64,000 nucleotides of DNA. Source: Gammaproteobacteria bacterium (GTDB taxonomy: Bacteria; Pseudomonadota; Gammaproteobacteria; Pseudomonadales; Azotimanducaceae). Below, piece after piece: positions 1 to 9,656 of the stretch (position 1 is the stretch's first letter; each line of letters starts with the position of its first letter). The stretch lies in assembly GCA_021773565.1 (NCBI GenBank), contig JAJFJZ010000002.1, positions 62,001-126,000 on the forward strand, in the 5' to 3' direction. The translations under genes were made by a program, and so were the position numbers. The notes beneath the pieces were generated by a model. It did not search any database. It worked only from the letters and a program-made list of their open reading frames with translations, and was not told the origin of the DNA.

Positions 1-1983
1 GCGCGCCAGATTGCCGGTAATCTGTTTGACATCGACCGTGTCGAAGTACTTAAAGGACCGCAAGGTACTTTGTTTGGCGAAGGTTCAGTCGGTGGCACTA
101 TCCGGTTTATTCAGAACAAGCCCGACGTCGATAGCTTTGACTGGAAGGTTAAAGCCGGCTTGAACGCGCGTGATGAATCCGACGACCTCGGCCACCGCCT
201 TGACGCTATGGTTAACATTCCCATTGCTGACAACTTCGCTGTGCGCATCAATGGCTATACCAACGAGCGAGCTGGCTGGATCGACAAGACTGATCTGGGT
301 GAGGACGATGTTAATAGCGAAACGACTCTAGGCGGTCGCATAGCCGCGTTGTGGCTGGCGAGCGAACGTCTCACTGTTGAAGCGGGCATAGCCATTTCTG
401 AAACTGAAACCGAAGGCGGAATAGCCACACAACGTTTATACGAAGATTTCCGCAACATCCGTCAGCCTGGTCGTGACCCGTTCTCCGAAGATGAAACGAG
501 TATTTATACTCTGGATCTTGACTACGAGTTTGATTTCGCGACGTTACAGACGTCGTTTTCGTACCTTGACCGAGAAACCGTGCGTGAGACTGAATCGCCT
601 TTGTCCAACGCTGCGTTTTTCGATTCGTTTGTCCAACTCTTTGTGCTGTTTCGCGGCCCCAGCAACCCACTCGAGGTGCCGGCACTTGTGTCCGAAGGTT
701 GGGTCATAAATCCCGATTTCGCCACGGCCAGCAATCTTTTTGCCCTCAACGTAAACGATACAGCGAAAACGGAGCGTACTACTTTTGAAGCCAAGCTGCT
801 ATCCAACGGCGAGGGTAACCTGCGCTGGGTCGCCGGAATATTCGTTAAGGAGAGCGACGACCTTCGCCTGGCTTTCCAACCCTTCCAGCTGCGACCCGAC
901 CTCGATACTGTCAGTGCGCCAACCGTCAACGCAACGTACCTGGCGTTCTTCACCGACCCTGCCAACAACAATGCCTCTACCCTGGATGAGGTGAGTGTCT
1001 TCGGTGAGGCGACCTACGCCTTTCTTGACGACGCCATGGAAATCACCATCGGCGGTCGTTATACCGATATGAAGCAATCGTTGGATGACAGCAACGCCAA
1101 AACCACCGACAAGGTGTTCTCACCTAAATTCGGGATTTCATGGGTGCCACGAGAAGGCCTGCTGACCTACTTTAACATCACAACCGGTTTCCGACCAGGT
1201 AACGTTAACCCTGGCCAGGAGTTTAACGTGCGATTATTGAGTGGTGCTGGCGACAATATTATACCGGCCAATCCGTTTGTACCGAACCCGGACGACCTCA
1301 CCGGTAACGAGGCCGCGGCACTGGCGCAATCGCTTATCTCCTTCGAAGGCGACTCAGTGGTGAGCTACGAGCTGGGCCTAAAGGCACGACTGTTTGATAA
1401 TCGCTGGAACGTGGCCGCATCGATATACTATTTCGATTGGGAAGACACCATTCTGAGTTTCAACCAATTCAACTTGCCAAGCTTAAACCGGTTTTACAAC
1501 GACAATGCCGGTGCTGCCCATACTCAGGGCATCGAGCTGGAACTGGTTGGTAACATTACTGATAACCTGCGCTTGCGTTTGGGTGGCGATCTGAACGAGT
1601 CTGAGCTGGACGAGATGGCAGGAGTCGTCCCCAAGGGTACGGATCTACCGCGTTCGCCAGAATGGTCAGCCAACGCAACACTCGATTACACCTGGCAACT
1701 GTCTAATGGTATTGCTGTCAATTGGATGGTTAACCACACCAGAGTTGCTTCTCAACTTGCCAATCTGGGTTTGCCTGATCGTTTGCCAAAAACCGAACAA
1801 ACCGATACACGGATTTCAGTCTCCAGCCCCAACGATACCTGGCAGGTGTCGGTGTTTGCCACCAACCTAACCGGTGAGGACGAGGTGGTGTTTGACTGCA
1901 GCTCGTTTGGTACCGGGCCGTGTTTTGGCAATCAGGCACCACGTTTGATTGGTCTTGAGTTCACTTTCAGACCACAACAATAA
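1..1983 (+). CDS. TonB-dependent outer-membrane receptor (5' end outside window)
   Basis: The reading frame is open from base 1, so the N-terminus (signal peptide, TonB box, first half of the plug) lies upstream; the first internal Met at 70 is not the start. The visible 660 residues begin inside the plug domain, with the family hallmark VEVLKGPQGTLFGEGSVGG. A long beta-barrel follows, with alternating aromatic strands and loops, ending in GLEFTFRPQQ. Proteins of this family import ligands too large or scarce for porins, using the proton-motive force through TonB/ExbBD. The gene lies 22 nt upstream of the dioxygenase and appears to be in one operon with catabolic genes through 9419. The ligand is therefore probably the hydrophobic substrate of that pathway rather than a siderophore, but this is inferred from context only. 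Confidence 0.93.
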   Translation, partial: ARQIAGNLFDIDRVEVLKGPQGTLFGEGSVGGTIRFIQNKPDVDSFDWKVKAGLNARDESDDLGHRLDAMVNIPIADNFAVRINGYTNERAGWIDKTDLGEDDVNSETTLGGRIAALWLASERLTVEAGIAISETETEGGIATQRLYEDFRNIRQPGRDPFSEDETSIYTLDLDYEFDFATLQTSFSYLDRETVRETESPLSNAAFFDSFVQLFVLFRGPSNPLEVPALVSEGWVINPDFATASNLFALNVNDTAKTERTTFEAKLLSNGEGNLRWVAGIFVKESDDLRLAFQPFQLRPDLDTVSAPTVNATYLAFFTDPANNNASTLDEVSVFGEATYAFLDDAMEITIGGRYTDMKQSLDDSNAKTTDKVFSPKFGISWVPREGLLTYFNITTGFRPGNVNPGQEFNVRLLSGAGDNIIPANPFVPNPDDLTGNEAAALAQSLISFEGDSVVSYELGLKARLFDNRWNVAASIYYFDWEDTILSFNQFNLPSLNRFYNDNAGAAHTQGIELELVGNITDNLRLRLGGDLNESELDEMAGVVPKGTDLPRSPEWSANATLDYTWQLSNGIAVNWMVNHTRVASQLANLGLPDRLPKTEQTDTRISVSSPNDTWQVSVFATNLTGEDEVVFDCSSFGTGPCFGNQAPRLIGLEFTFRPQQ

Positions 1984-2005
1984 AGGCGAGTGGAGTGGCG
2001 AAGTA

Positions 2006-2893
2006 ATGGACATGAAGGACCACGGCGTGTCCGAGCACGTTGACCCTATAATGGAAGACATCGATCGTTTCGGGCTCTACAAACACATTGTAGAGCTTGA
2101 GGCCTACGGCATTACCGTAGTGCCTCCGGAAACGATGGGCGTTGATGAGGAATTTGTAGATCGACTTAGAAATGCAATTCTACGTGCCTGTGAACGACGC
2201 AACGGGGTTGAGATTGCAGATTACCAGGCCTCGGAGCTTGCTCAGGTGGATGCCGGACGAAACACTTGGGACCTTCTGGAAGAAGACGAGGTATTTGTCG
2301 AGGCCGCAATCAACCCAGTCAACCTGGCATTGGTGCGCTGGTTGTTGGGCGGCAGTGCAGTCTTTTCCGGTCAGACGTGGATTATCAAAGGCGAAGGTTA
2401 CCCCGGTCTCAATCTGCACAGTGATGCGCACGGTATTCCACCCGGTGGTGGGCACGTTGCGCACACCTGTAATGCCTCGTGGCTTTGCAGTGACTATCAA
2501 GATGCAGCGGATGGCCCCACAGTGTTTGTGCCGGGTAGTCATCGCCATGCGCGAGCGACTCTGCCTCATGAAGAGGATCTGGCAACAACGCCGTTTAAAG
2601 TTGTGCCGTTAGTCGGCAAATCGGGCTCGCTGGCAATCTGGAACGGTGCCACCTGGCATGGCGCGTATGTTCGCAGCAACCCGGGCTTGCGAGTCACGCT
2701 GGTACAAGCCTACGCAAGGAGCTACATGCGTGTGCACCACGACTATGAAAATACCTCACCACGCCTGCTTGAGAAATACCCGGCACTAAAGCGAGTAATT
2801 GGCGAATCTTTGTACCCATACCAGGACAGCCAGAATGCGGATTGGCAGCGTGTGGCTCCCTTTATGAAAACTGGTACGGATCCGTTTGCATGA
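2006..2893 (+). CDS. Phytanoyl-CoA dioxygenase family Fe(II)/2-oxoglutarate oxygenase
   Basis: A 295-aa protein. I chose the ATG at 2006, preceded by a GGAG-like stretch about 10 nt upstream; the upstream in-frame start at 1949 would lie inside the receptor gene. The double-stranded beta-helix metal site is visible as His138-x-Asp140 (LHSDAHG) and His218 (TWHGAY), with the 2-oxoglutarate-binding Arg near residue 229 (GLRVTL). Enzymes of this family hydroxylate lipids, acyl-CoAs or small natural products using O2 and 2-oxoglutarate. The gene overlaps the next start codon by 4 nt (ATGA), which implies translational coupling. The substrate is not evident; the context of monooxygenase plus acyl-CoA dehydrogenases suggests an early oxygenation of an imported hydrophobic compound. 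Confidence 0.88.
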   Translation: MDMKDHGVSEHVDPIMEDIDRFGLYKHIVELEAYGITVVPPETMGVDEEFVDRLRNAILRACERRNGVEIADYQASELAQVDAGRNTWDLLEEDEVFVEAAINPVNLALVRWLLGGSAVFSGQTWIIKGEGYPGLNLHSDAHGIPPGGGHVAHTCNASWLCSDYQDAADGPTVFVPGSHRHARATLPHEEDLATTPFKVVPLVGKSGSLAIWNGATWHGAYVRSNPGLRVTLVQAYARSYMRVHHDYENTSPRLLEKYPALKRVIGESLYPYQDSQNADWQRVAPFMKTGTDPFA

Positions 2894-3300
2894 CAGAGAA
2901 AATAGAGTTTGCGTGCTCAGCTTGGGTCGAAAAAGCACGAGAGGTGCTTGAAGAGCTCGTCGCAGAGCAAGGTGAAGAAGCCAAGGCATTCAGTATCTGC
3001 GAGCGCTTTACAAACGCGCCGTCGGCGTTGGCAGCAAGTGGCACTGCAGCCTGGCATTTCTACATTGATGGCAGACAGGTGCGTGTGGGTGAGGGTGAAG
3101 TGGATGACACAGACGTTCGGATCAGCGCAGATTACACAGAGACCCTGCCGAATGCTCGCCTCGTCTATACCCCAGAGATTCTGGCCGAGCGTGCCCAGCA
3201 ACCACCTGGTGAAACCTCGGTGGTGGTGGAAGGTGATATGACTGCAATGCCACATTACCTGATCGAAATGCACAATCGTATGGCGGTGCTTACCGCCTGA
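2890..3300 (+). CDS. SCP2-like sterol/lipid carrier domain protein
   Basis: A 136-aa soluble protein starting at the ATG of the ATGA overlap with the dioxygenase stop; the longer frame from 2842 would run deep into that gene. The C-terminal two thirds (WHFYIDGRQVRVGEGEVDDTDVRISADY, split here only by reading) resembles the SCP-2 fold, which binds sterols or acyl chains in a hydrophobic tunnel. There is no signal peptide or membrane segment, so a cytosolic role is expected. Between an oxygenase and acyl-CoA enzymes it could present a hydrophobic intermediate to them. Family assignment is by overall resemblance rather than by a catalytic motif, so it is less certain than the neighbours. Confidence 0.68.
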   Translation: MTEKIEFACSAWVEKAREVLEELVAEQGEEAKAFSICERFTNAPSALAASGTAAWHFYIDGRQVRVGEGEVDDTDVRISADYTETLPNARLVYTPEILAERAQQPPGETSVVVEGDMTAMPHYLIEMHNRMAVLTA

Positions 3301-3315
3301 TAATTTGAGGTAATC

Positions 3316-5028
3316 GTGTACGATTTAAAAATTGAGAACGCCATCATCGTTGATGGATCTGGCGCCCAGGCTTATCCGGGCAGCTTAGGCATTGTAGACG
3401 GACGCATTACTGCAGTAGGTGATGCGCCCGAATCCGCAACACAAACCGTCGATGCTGGGGGTATGGTGGTGAGCCCTGGATTTGTTGATGTCCATACCCA
3501 CTACGATGCCCAGGTATTCTGGGATAAGACCGTAAGCCCCTCCTGTTACCACGGGGTCACAACGGTGTTTGGTGGTCACTGCGGTTTCAGCATCGCACCT
3601 TTAAGCCCTGCCGCGGCTCCCTATTTGTTAAACATGCTCGCTCGGGTTGAAGGCATGCCCGTTGCCAGTCTTGAAAACGGCGTGCCCTGGGATTGGCAGT
3701 CGTTTGACGAATACCTGTCTAAACTCGATGGCAATATTGGCGTTAACGCCGGATTTATGGCTGGGCACAGTGCTATTCGCCGTGTGGTGATGGGCGAACG
3801 TGCGGTTGGCCAGTTGGCTACAGCAGAAGAACTTGAGGCCATGAAAAGCCTGCTCGAGCAATGCTTAAAGGAAGGCGCGATCGGGTTTTCTTCGACAATT
3901 GCAATCACACACAATGACGCCAACGGTGAGCCTGTGCCGTCGCGGCATGCTAGTCATGAAGAGATTCTTGCCCTTGCAGGTATTTGCGCAAACTACGAGG
4001 GTACCTCGTTGGAATTTATGCCTGCGATAGGGGAATTCTCTGACGACGTCATTGAGTTCATGCTTGAGCTGACTACTACAGCGAAGCGACCTCTGAACTG
4101 GAATGCGCTTACGGCAGGAAACTCCGATTTGATAGCGAACCAACTCGCCGCCTCTGATCGAGCACTCGAGCGTGGTGGAGACATTCGCGCGCTGACGATT
4201 CCACAGCCCATTACTATCCGTATCAACCTGCATTCGGGGTTTGTTTTTGACTCGCTGGAGGGTTGGGCAGATCTGTTTAAGCTGTCTATTGATGATCGTA
4301 TCGAATATCTTAATGATCCGGTACATCGTACCGAGTTAAACGCTGCTGCCAAATCGGGGGGACCCATGCGCGGTCTCGCGAATTGGTCAACGATGGCGGT
4401 ACACGCTGCGTACCTGAAAAAAAACAAACACCTTGAAGGCCGAACCCTGGGCGATATTGCAAAAGAGCTCGGCAGAAGAGCGTTTGACACTATGTTAGAC
4501 CTGGCCATCGAAGAAGGCCTGCGTACTTCGTTTATGCCCATGCCTGCAACAGACGAAGACAAACTTTGGAAGGTGCGCGGTGACCTGTGGCGTGACGCGC
4601 GTACGGTAGTCGGTGGTTCTGACGCCGGTGCGCATCTCGACATGATCGATACCTTTGCTTACTCCTCACATGTTCTAAGTAGCGGTGTTCGAGACCACAA
4701 GGTGATTTCGTTGGAAGAGGCAATCCATCAGTTGACACAGGTACCGGCAGAGCTTTATGGCCTTCGAGAACGGGGTCTGCTTAAGCCGGGATGGCATGCT
4801 GACCTGGTGATTTTTGATCCGGAGAAAGTTGGCTCGGGAAAAACCTACATGCGGCATGACCTACCGGCGAATGAGTCGCGAATTTACGCGGATGCGCAGG
4901 GCATTCAACACGTCTTTGTCAACGGCGTGCAAACCATTGAAGACGGCAAACATACCGGGCGGCTGCCGGGTCTTGTGGTGCGCTCGGGCCGTGATACTGA
5001 AACCCCAAGGCTGCGGACGGCCATCTGA
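3316..5028 (+). CDS. Amidohydrolase family 3 protein (N-acyl-D-amino-acid deacylase-like)
   Basis: A 570-aa protein with a GTG start at 3316, preceded by TTTGAGG about 6 nt upstream. The metal-dependent hydrolase signature VDVHTHYDAQ (His60, His62, Asp64) follows an N-terminal beta-sandwich. Cys89 in GGHCGFS matches the bridging Cys seen in D-aminoacylases, and GGSDAGAHLD places a catalytic Asp at about 436. The C-terminus returns to the beta-sandwich (GWHADLVIFDPEKV). Family members hydrolyse N-acyl amino acids, imides or lactam-like bonds. In this operon it probably cleaves an amide or ring of the pathway substrate; the real substrate is unknown. It sits 15 nt after the SCP2-like gene. Confidence 0.88.
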   Translation: MYDLKIENAIIVDGSGAQAYPGSLGIVDGRITAVGDAPESATQTVDAGGMVVSPGFVDVHTHYDAQVFWDKTVSPSCYHGVTTVFGGHCGFSIAPLSPAAAPYLLNMLARVEGMPVASLENGVPWDWQSFDEYLSKLDGNIGVNAGFMAGHSAIRRVVMGERAVGQLATAEELEAMKSLLEQCLKEGAIGFSSTIAITHNDANGEPVPSRHASHEEILALAGICANYEGTSLEFMPAIGEFSDDVIEFMLELTTTAKRPLNWNALTAGNSDLIANQLAASDRALERGGDIRALTIPQPITIRINLHSGFVFDSLEGWADLFKLSIDDRIEYLNDPVHRTELNAAAKSGGPMRGLANWSTMAVHAAYLKKNKHLEGRTLGDIAKELGRRAFDTMLDLAIEEGLRTSFMPMPATDEDKLWKVRGDLWRDARTVVGGSDAGAHLDMIDTFAYSSHVLSSGVRDHKVISLEEAIHQLTQVPAELYGLRERGLLKPGWHADLVIFDPEKVGSGKTYMRHDLPANESRIYADAQGIQHVFVNGVQTIEDGKHTGRLPGLVVRSGRDTETPRLRTAI

Positions 5029-5107
5029 TCAACACAATGCCGGTCAGGTGTGCGCCCAGCGACCAGCGCAATAAGTTCTAACAACCCAGTAGTAGAGGAA
5101 GACAAAC

Positions 5108-6904
5108 GTGGCCATCACACCCGCTGAAAAAGAAAAGCTGAAGAAGAAATATGCCGAGGAGCGTAAGAAGCGACTGCGGGCTGATGGTAATGATCAGTAC
5201 ATTCGGATTGGGGGTAAGTTCTCTCACTATCGCGAAGACCCTTACCTGCCCATAAAAGAACGGGCGCCGAAAACGGACCATGTGAAGTTTGCTTTCATTG
5301 GGGGTGGTTATGCGGGCTTGGTAACCGGAGCCAGATTAGTGGAGCACGGCATCAATGATGTTCGCATCATTGAAAAAGGCGGCGACTTCGGCGGCACCTG
5401 GTATTGGAACAGGTATCCCGGAGCGCAGTGTGATATCGCTTCGTTGGTTTACATGCCGCTTCTGGAAGAAACGAACCATATGCCATCGGAAAAATACGCA
5501 CATGCCCCTGAGCTCTTGGAACACTGCCAGACTATCGGCAATCAGTTTAACTTGTATGACAACGCGCTGTTCCACACTGCAGTGAACGAGTTACGTTGGG
5601 ATGAAGACGATCAGGTCTGGCACATTTTAACTAACCGAGGCGATGATTTTACTGCTCAGTATGTCGGTATCGGTACAGGCATCCTGCACGTACCGAAGCT
5701 GCCGGGTATTGACGGCATTAAAGACTTTAAAGGCCACTCTTTTCATACCAGTCGCTGGGATTACGCTTACACCGGTGGTGACGCAAGCGGTGGGTTTATG
5801 GAAAAACTGAAAGACAAACGCGTGGCCCTCATTGGCACGGGCGCAACAGCGATTCAGTGTGTGCCTCATCTCGCTAAAGCCTGTGAAACTGTTTATGTTT
5901 GCCAACGAACCCCTTCATCCGTAGACGTCAGGGGCAATCACCCTATTGATGCTAAGTGGTTTGAAGAAATGGCGACCCCAGGATGGCAGCAGAAGTGGCT
6001 GGAAAACTTTGCAGTCAATCTGGCTGGCGGTGGCGCGGAAGAAGATCTTGTGCAGGATGGTTGGACTGACATGTCGCGTCGGGTTCGTGATGCTATGGCT
6101 GATTTCCCCAAAGATGTCCGCAGTGATTCGGAAGAGATGCTTGAAGCCGTTGAGAACTCAGACTTTGAAAAGATGGAGGATATCCGCGCCCGAGTAGACA
6201 GTATTGTAGCGGACAAGAAAACCTCTGAGTCGCTCAAGGCCTGGTACAAACAGCTGTGTAAGCGTCCTTGTTTTCACGACGAGTACCTGGATGCATTTAA
6301 CGAATCCTCAACTATTCTGCTCGATACAGACGGCAAAGGGGTAGACCATATTACCGAGAAAGGAGTGGTGGTTCAGGGTGTAGAGTACGAAGTCGATTGC
6401 ATCATCTATGCCACGGGATTTGAAGTCGGCACTTCACTGATTCGTCGTGCCGGGTTTGAGACCTATGGTCACGACGGTATCACGCTTTCGCAAGCCTGGA
6501 GTGATGGCATGCGCAGCAAACATGGTATCCATGTGCGTAATTTCCCCAACGCATTTATTGTCCAGCCCACCCAGGGTGGCAATTTCATCATCAATGTTCC
6601 GTCTAACATCCTGGAATCAGCGATGACCATTGCCATGATAGTGAGACACGCTGAGGATCGAGGTTGTCAAACTATTGAAGTCTCTCAGCAAGCCCAGGAT
6701 GCGTGGGTAGCTCACTTGCTGACTGGTCCAGGTGGGCCACTTGGTTCGCCGGACTGTACTCCCGGCTACTACAACAACGAAGGTCGGGCAATGGTTCCCC
6801 AGGCGCGTTATGCCGTGGGGTATCCAACTGGCGCGCCAGCCTTCTTCCGTTATATCAAAGAATGGCGTGAAAGCGGTGATTTCGAGGGCATTGACTTTGC
6901 CTAG
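5108..6904 (+). CDS. Flavin-containing monooxygenase, Baeyer-Villiger type
   Basis: A 598-aa enzyme with a GTG start at 5108. After an unusual Lys/Glu-rich N-terminal extension of about 55 residues comes the FAD Rossmann motif (FIGGGYAGLVTG, from residue 63), then GGTWYWNRYPG. The Baeyer-Villiger fingerprint FxGxxxHxxxWD is complete (FKGHSFHTSRWD), followed by a second dinucleotide fold for NADPH (LIGTGATAIQ). Such enzymes insert one oxygen next to a ketone to give an ester or lactone, or N/S-oxygenate. With two acyl-CoA dehydrogenases downstream, ring opening of a cyclic or terpenoid ketone is a reasonable but unproven reading. The 79-nt gap before the gene shows no obvious terminator. Confidence 0.92.
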   Translation: MAITPAEKEKLKKKYAEERKKRLRADGNDQYIRIGGKFSHYREDPYLPIKERAPKTDHVKFAFIGGGYAGLVTGARLVEHGINDVRIIEKGGDFGGTWYWNRYPGAQCDIASLVYMPLLEETNHMPSEKYAHAPELLEHCQTIGNQFNLYDNALFHTAVNELRWDEDDQVWHILTNRGDDFTAQYVGIGTGILHVPKLPGIDGIKDFKGHSFHTSRWDYAYTGGDASGGFMEKLKDKRVALIGTGATAIQCVPHLAKACETVYVCQRTPSSVDVRGNHPIDAKWFEEMATPGWQQKWLENFAVNLAGGGAEEDLVQDGWTDMSRRVRDAMADFPKDVRSDSEEMLEAVENSDFEKMEDIRARVDSIVADKKTSESLKAWYKQLCKRPCFHDEYLDAFNESSTILLDTDGKGVDHITEKGVVVQGVEYEVDCIIYATGFEVGTSLIRRAGFETYGHDGITLSQAWSDGMRSKHGIHVRNFPNAFIVQPTQGGNFIINVPSNILESAMTIAMIVRHAEDRGCQTIEVSQQAQDAWVAHLLTGPGGPLGSPDCTPGYYNNEGRAMVPQARYAVGYPTGAPAFFRYIKEWRESGDFEGIDFA

Positions 6905-6951
6905 CAGATCACCCCGTTTATCGCAGATACAAAAAATAGGAGTACAAGTTT

Positions 6952-8199
6952 ATGTCTGAGCAACAGTCGAGTTTATTCAATCTGGAAATGTCCGAGGAAG
7001 CGCAACCCCTCATGGACGCGGTTAAGAAGCACATTCGTGACAACGTGGATCCGATCACCAAGGAATTTTTTGATCTCAAAGAGAATCGCGAAGATCGTTG
7101 GTCCTGGCATCCCCGGCAGATGGAATTGCTGGATGGCGCGAAAGCCAAAGCCAAAGCCGCGGGTTTGTGGAACTTCTTTCTGCCGAACACAGAGTACGGA
7201 AGTGGTCTGACTAATCTGGACTATGCCTACATTGCGGCTGAACTGGGTAAGTCTCCCCTCGCTGCAGAATCCCTCAACTGTAGCGCGCCAGATACAGGCA
7301 ATATGGAAGTGTTGGAACGGGTGGGTACCCCGGACCAGAAAGAGAAATGGCTTAAGCCGCTGCTCAATGGAGAGATCCGTTCTGCCTACGTGATGACCGA
7401 GCCTGGATTGCCTTCATCAGATGCTAAAAACATCAGCACAAGTGCTGTGCTCGAAGGTGATGAGTGGGTGATTAATGGCGAGAAGTACTGGATTTCCGGC
7501 GCCGCTGATCCGCGCTGCAAAATCATGATTGTGATGGTGAAAACAAGCCCCGACGCACCTCCTGGGAAACAACAGTCACAGATTCTAGTGCCTACGGATA
7601 CCGCGGGTGTCGAGATGCTGGAAGCCATGGAAGTGTTCGGGCATGACAATGCGCCGCGTGGCCACATGCACATTCGGTTCAATAATGTCCGTGTGCCAAA
7701 AGAGAACCTATTGCTTGGCGAAGGTCGCGGCTTCGAAATCTCCCAAGTACGGCTTGGTCCTGGACGGATCCATCACTGCATGCGCTCGTTAGGCAAAGCT
7801 GAGGTTGCCCTGGAGTTGATGGTTAAACGTGGCGCAACCCGGGAAGCGTTTGGTCGTCCGCTCATTAAACTGGGTAAGAACCTCGAACAGGTTTCGCGTG
7901 CTCGCATAGAGATCAACGCGATGCGCCTGTCTGTGCTACAGGCGGCTAAAGCCATGGATGTTCTTGGTAACAAGCAGGCTCGCGTTTATGTCAGTGCTAT
8001 CAAGGCGATGGTGCCTGAGAGGGTATGTAAAATTATCGACGATGCGATCCAGATTCATGGTGCGACCGGCATTTCTCAATGGACACCGCTTGCTGCGCTT
8101 TACACCGACATGCGCCACCTGCGGTTTGCAGACGGACCGGATGAGGTGCATCACATGGTGGTGGGACGAGCAGAAGTGCAGAAGTACGGACTCTGGTAG
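6952..8199 (+). CDS. Acyl-CoA dehydrogenase
   Basis: A 415-aa flavoenzyme with ATG at 6952 and AGGAG about 9 nt upstream. The N-terminal helical domain, the middle beta-domain (AYVMTEPGLPSSDAKNIST, VINGEKYWISGA) and the C-terminal helical domain with the FAD/CoA segment (AFGRPLIKLGKN, QIHGATGISQWTPLAALYTD) are all present and of normal length. It resembles the ACAD10/11-like subgroup that prefers long-chain or unusual acyl-CoAs, and a phosphotransferase of the kind often found beside that subgroup lies at 9984-11024. It catalyses alpha,beta-desaturation of an acyl-CoA in the cytosol. It is only 8 nt from a second, divergent paralogue, so the pair may work on successive intermediates or as a heteromer. 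Confidence 0.93.
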   Translation: MSEQQSSLFNLEMSEEAQPLMDAVKKHIRDNVDPITKEFFDLKENREDRWSWHPRQMELLDGAKAKAKAAGLWNFFLPNTEYGSGLTNLDYAYIAAELGKSPLAAESLNCSAPDTGNMEVLERVGTPDQKEKWLKPLLNGEIRSAYVMTEPGLPSSDAKNISTSAVLEGDEWVINGEKYWISGAADPRCKIMIVMVKTSPDAPPGKQQSQILVPTDTAGVEMLEAMEVFGHDNAPRGHMHIRFNNVRVPKENLLLGEGRGFEISQVRLGPGRIHHCMRSLGKAEVALELMVKRGATREAFGRPLIKLGKNLEQVSRARIEINAMRLSVLQAAKAMDVLGNKQARVYVSAIKAMVPERVCKIIDDAIQIHGATGISQWTPLAALYTDMRHLRFADGPDEVHHMVVGRAEVQKYGLW

Positions 8200-8207
8200 A
8201 GAGGCAG

Positions 8208-9419
8208 ATGGAACTCAAAGAAAACCCAGACGACAGTCACCTGCAGGTGTTTCGAGCTGAGGTGCGGGATTGGCTTGAGAATAATTGCCCGGCCAGCATG
8301 AGAACGCCGATGCCGTCAAAAGAGATGCCAGCTGGCGGGCGCCGAGCAGAGTATCCGAACCCGGATACAAAGGTCTGGCTCGATCGCATGGCAGAGCAAG
8401 GATTCACTGTGCCCATGTGGCCCAAAGAATATGGCGGATCCGGTTTCGATGCTAACGAGACCAAGGTATTGCGGGAGGAAATGCGGCGTATTAACGCTCG
8501 TCCAGCGTTGCTTGGAATGAGCATCACCATGATTGGTCCAGCGCTCCTCGAGTTTGGTAATGAGGAACAGAAACTTGAGCATCTTCCAAAGATCGCCCGC
8601 GGCGAAATCTGGTGGTGTCAGGGTTACAGCGAACCTAATGCAGGGTCCGATCTTGCGAGCCTACGAACATCTGCGGTAGTGGATGGCGATGACTACATCA
8701 TCAATGGTCAGAAAATCTGGACGTCCGGCGCAGATAATGCGGATTGGATGTTTTGCCTTGTGCGCACCGACCCTGATGCATCGAAGCACGAAGGCATTAC
8801 TTTCATTCTATTTGACATGACCACACCGGGTGTTTCTGTTAAACCGATTCGACTTATCAGCGGTTTTTCACCTTTCTGCGAAACTTTCTTTGACGATGTT
8901 CGTGTGCCACGCAAAAATGTTGTGAGTGAGCCGGGCCAAGGGTGGACGGTGGCAAAGCGTCTGCTGGAATACGAGCGTGCGTCAATCGGGACCATCGGCA
9001 GCAGTCGCCAAAAAAGCGCGACCCTGGAAGAATTAGCTCTGCAGTACCTGGGTGCAGACAACGGTCGAATCGCCGATCCGGCAATTCGCGAGCAGGTGCT
9101 GGTACAGAACATGAATGATCGGGCTTTCTCGTTGACAATGCAACGTTCAGCGGATCTTCGAAAAAGCGGCAAAGCGCCAGGCGCGGAATCTTCGATGTTC
9201 AAGTACTACGGTACAGAGCAGAACAAGAAACGCTTTGAAGTGTTGTTAAATATCATGGGTACCCGCAGCCTTGGCTGGGATGCCGACACAGCTTTCACTG
9301 AGTTTGAGCTCGATATCACTCGCGCATGGCTGCGTTCGAAGGCCAACTCTATCGAAGGTGGCACGTCGGAAGTGCAGCTGAACATCATAGCCAAACGGGT
9401 GCTTGGCTTACCTGACTGA
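8208..9419 (+). CDS. Acyl-CoA dehydrogenase (second paralogue)
   Basis: A 403-aa acyl-CoA dehydrogenase with ATG at 8208, eight bases after the preceding stop. The FAD-binding segment GYSEPNAGSDLASLRT, the middle-domain INGQKIWTSGADNADW and the C-terminal EGGTSEVQLNIIAKRVLGL motif are clear. These are typical of the bacterial FadE group that includes steroid and branched-chain acyl-CoA dehydrogenases, several of which act as alpha2beta2 heteromers encoded by adjacent gene pairs. Sequence similarity to its neighbour is low by eye, which supports two separate roles rather than a recent duplication. It is the last gene of the operon. Confidence 0.93.
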   Translation: MELKENPDDSHLQVFRAEVRDWLENNCPASMRTPMPSKEMPAGGRRAEYPNPDTKVWLDRMAEQGFTVPMWPKEYGGSGFDANETKVLREEMRRINARPALLGMSITMIGPALLEFGNEEQKLEHLPKIARGEIWWCQGYSEPNAGSDLASLRTSAVVDGDDYIINGQKIWTSGADNADWMFCLVRTDPDASKHEGITFILFDMTTPGVSVKPIRLISGFSPFCETFFDDVRVPRKNVVSEPGQGWTVAKRLLEYERASIGTIGSSRQKSATLEELALQYLGADNGRIADPAIREQVLVQNMNDRAFSLTMQRSADLRKSGKAPGAESSMFKYYGTEQNKKRFEVLLNIMGTRSLGWDADTAFTEFELDITRAWLRSKANSIEGGTSEVQLNIIAKRVLGLPD

Positions 9420-9656
9420 TTTTTTGGTTGTGCCGTCCGCCGCGATCACTCTAGAGGTCGCTTTTCCTGTTTAACGTCTGTTAGCGGTGTGATCGATTCG
9501 CGGCTTAGGTCCTATCTCGATGGCACAATAGCAGCCATGCAGAGATCCATAGTAGATTGGGATGGCAACATAGCTGCTCTACTCATCGTCCTGATTGCCA
9601 ATACCCTCGCCATTAACCATGGGGTACCTTGGTACATCTAATATGCGCAGATAAGT

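Noticed and set aside
9440-9466. GCGA/TCGC dyad with TTTT after the catabolic operon
   Set aside because: The inner arms leave no loop; a stable terminator hairpin is not possible as drawn.
9537-9641. Small hydrophobic frame of 34 codons
   Set aside because: No ribosome-binding site, no recognised relative, inside a decaying region.
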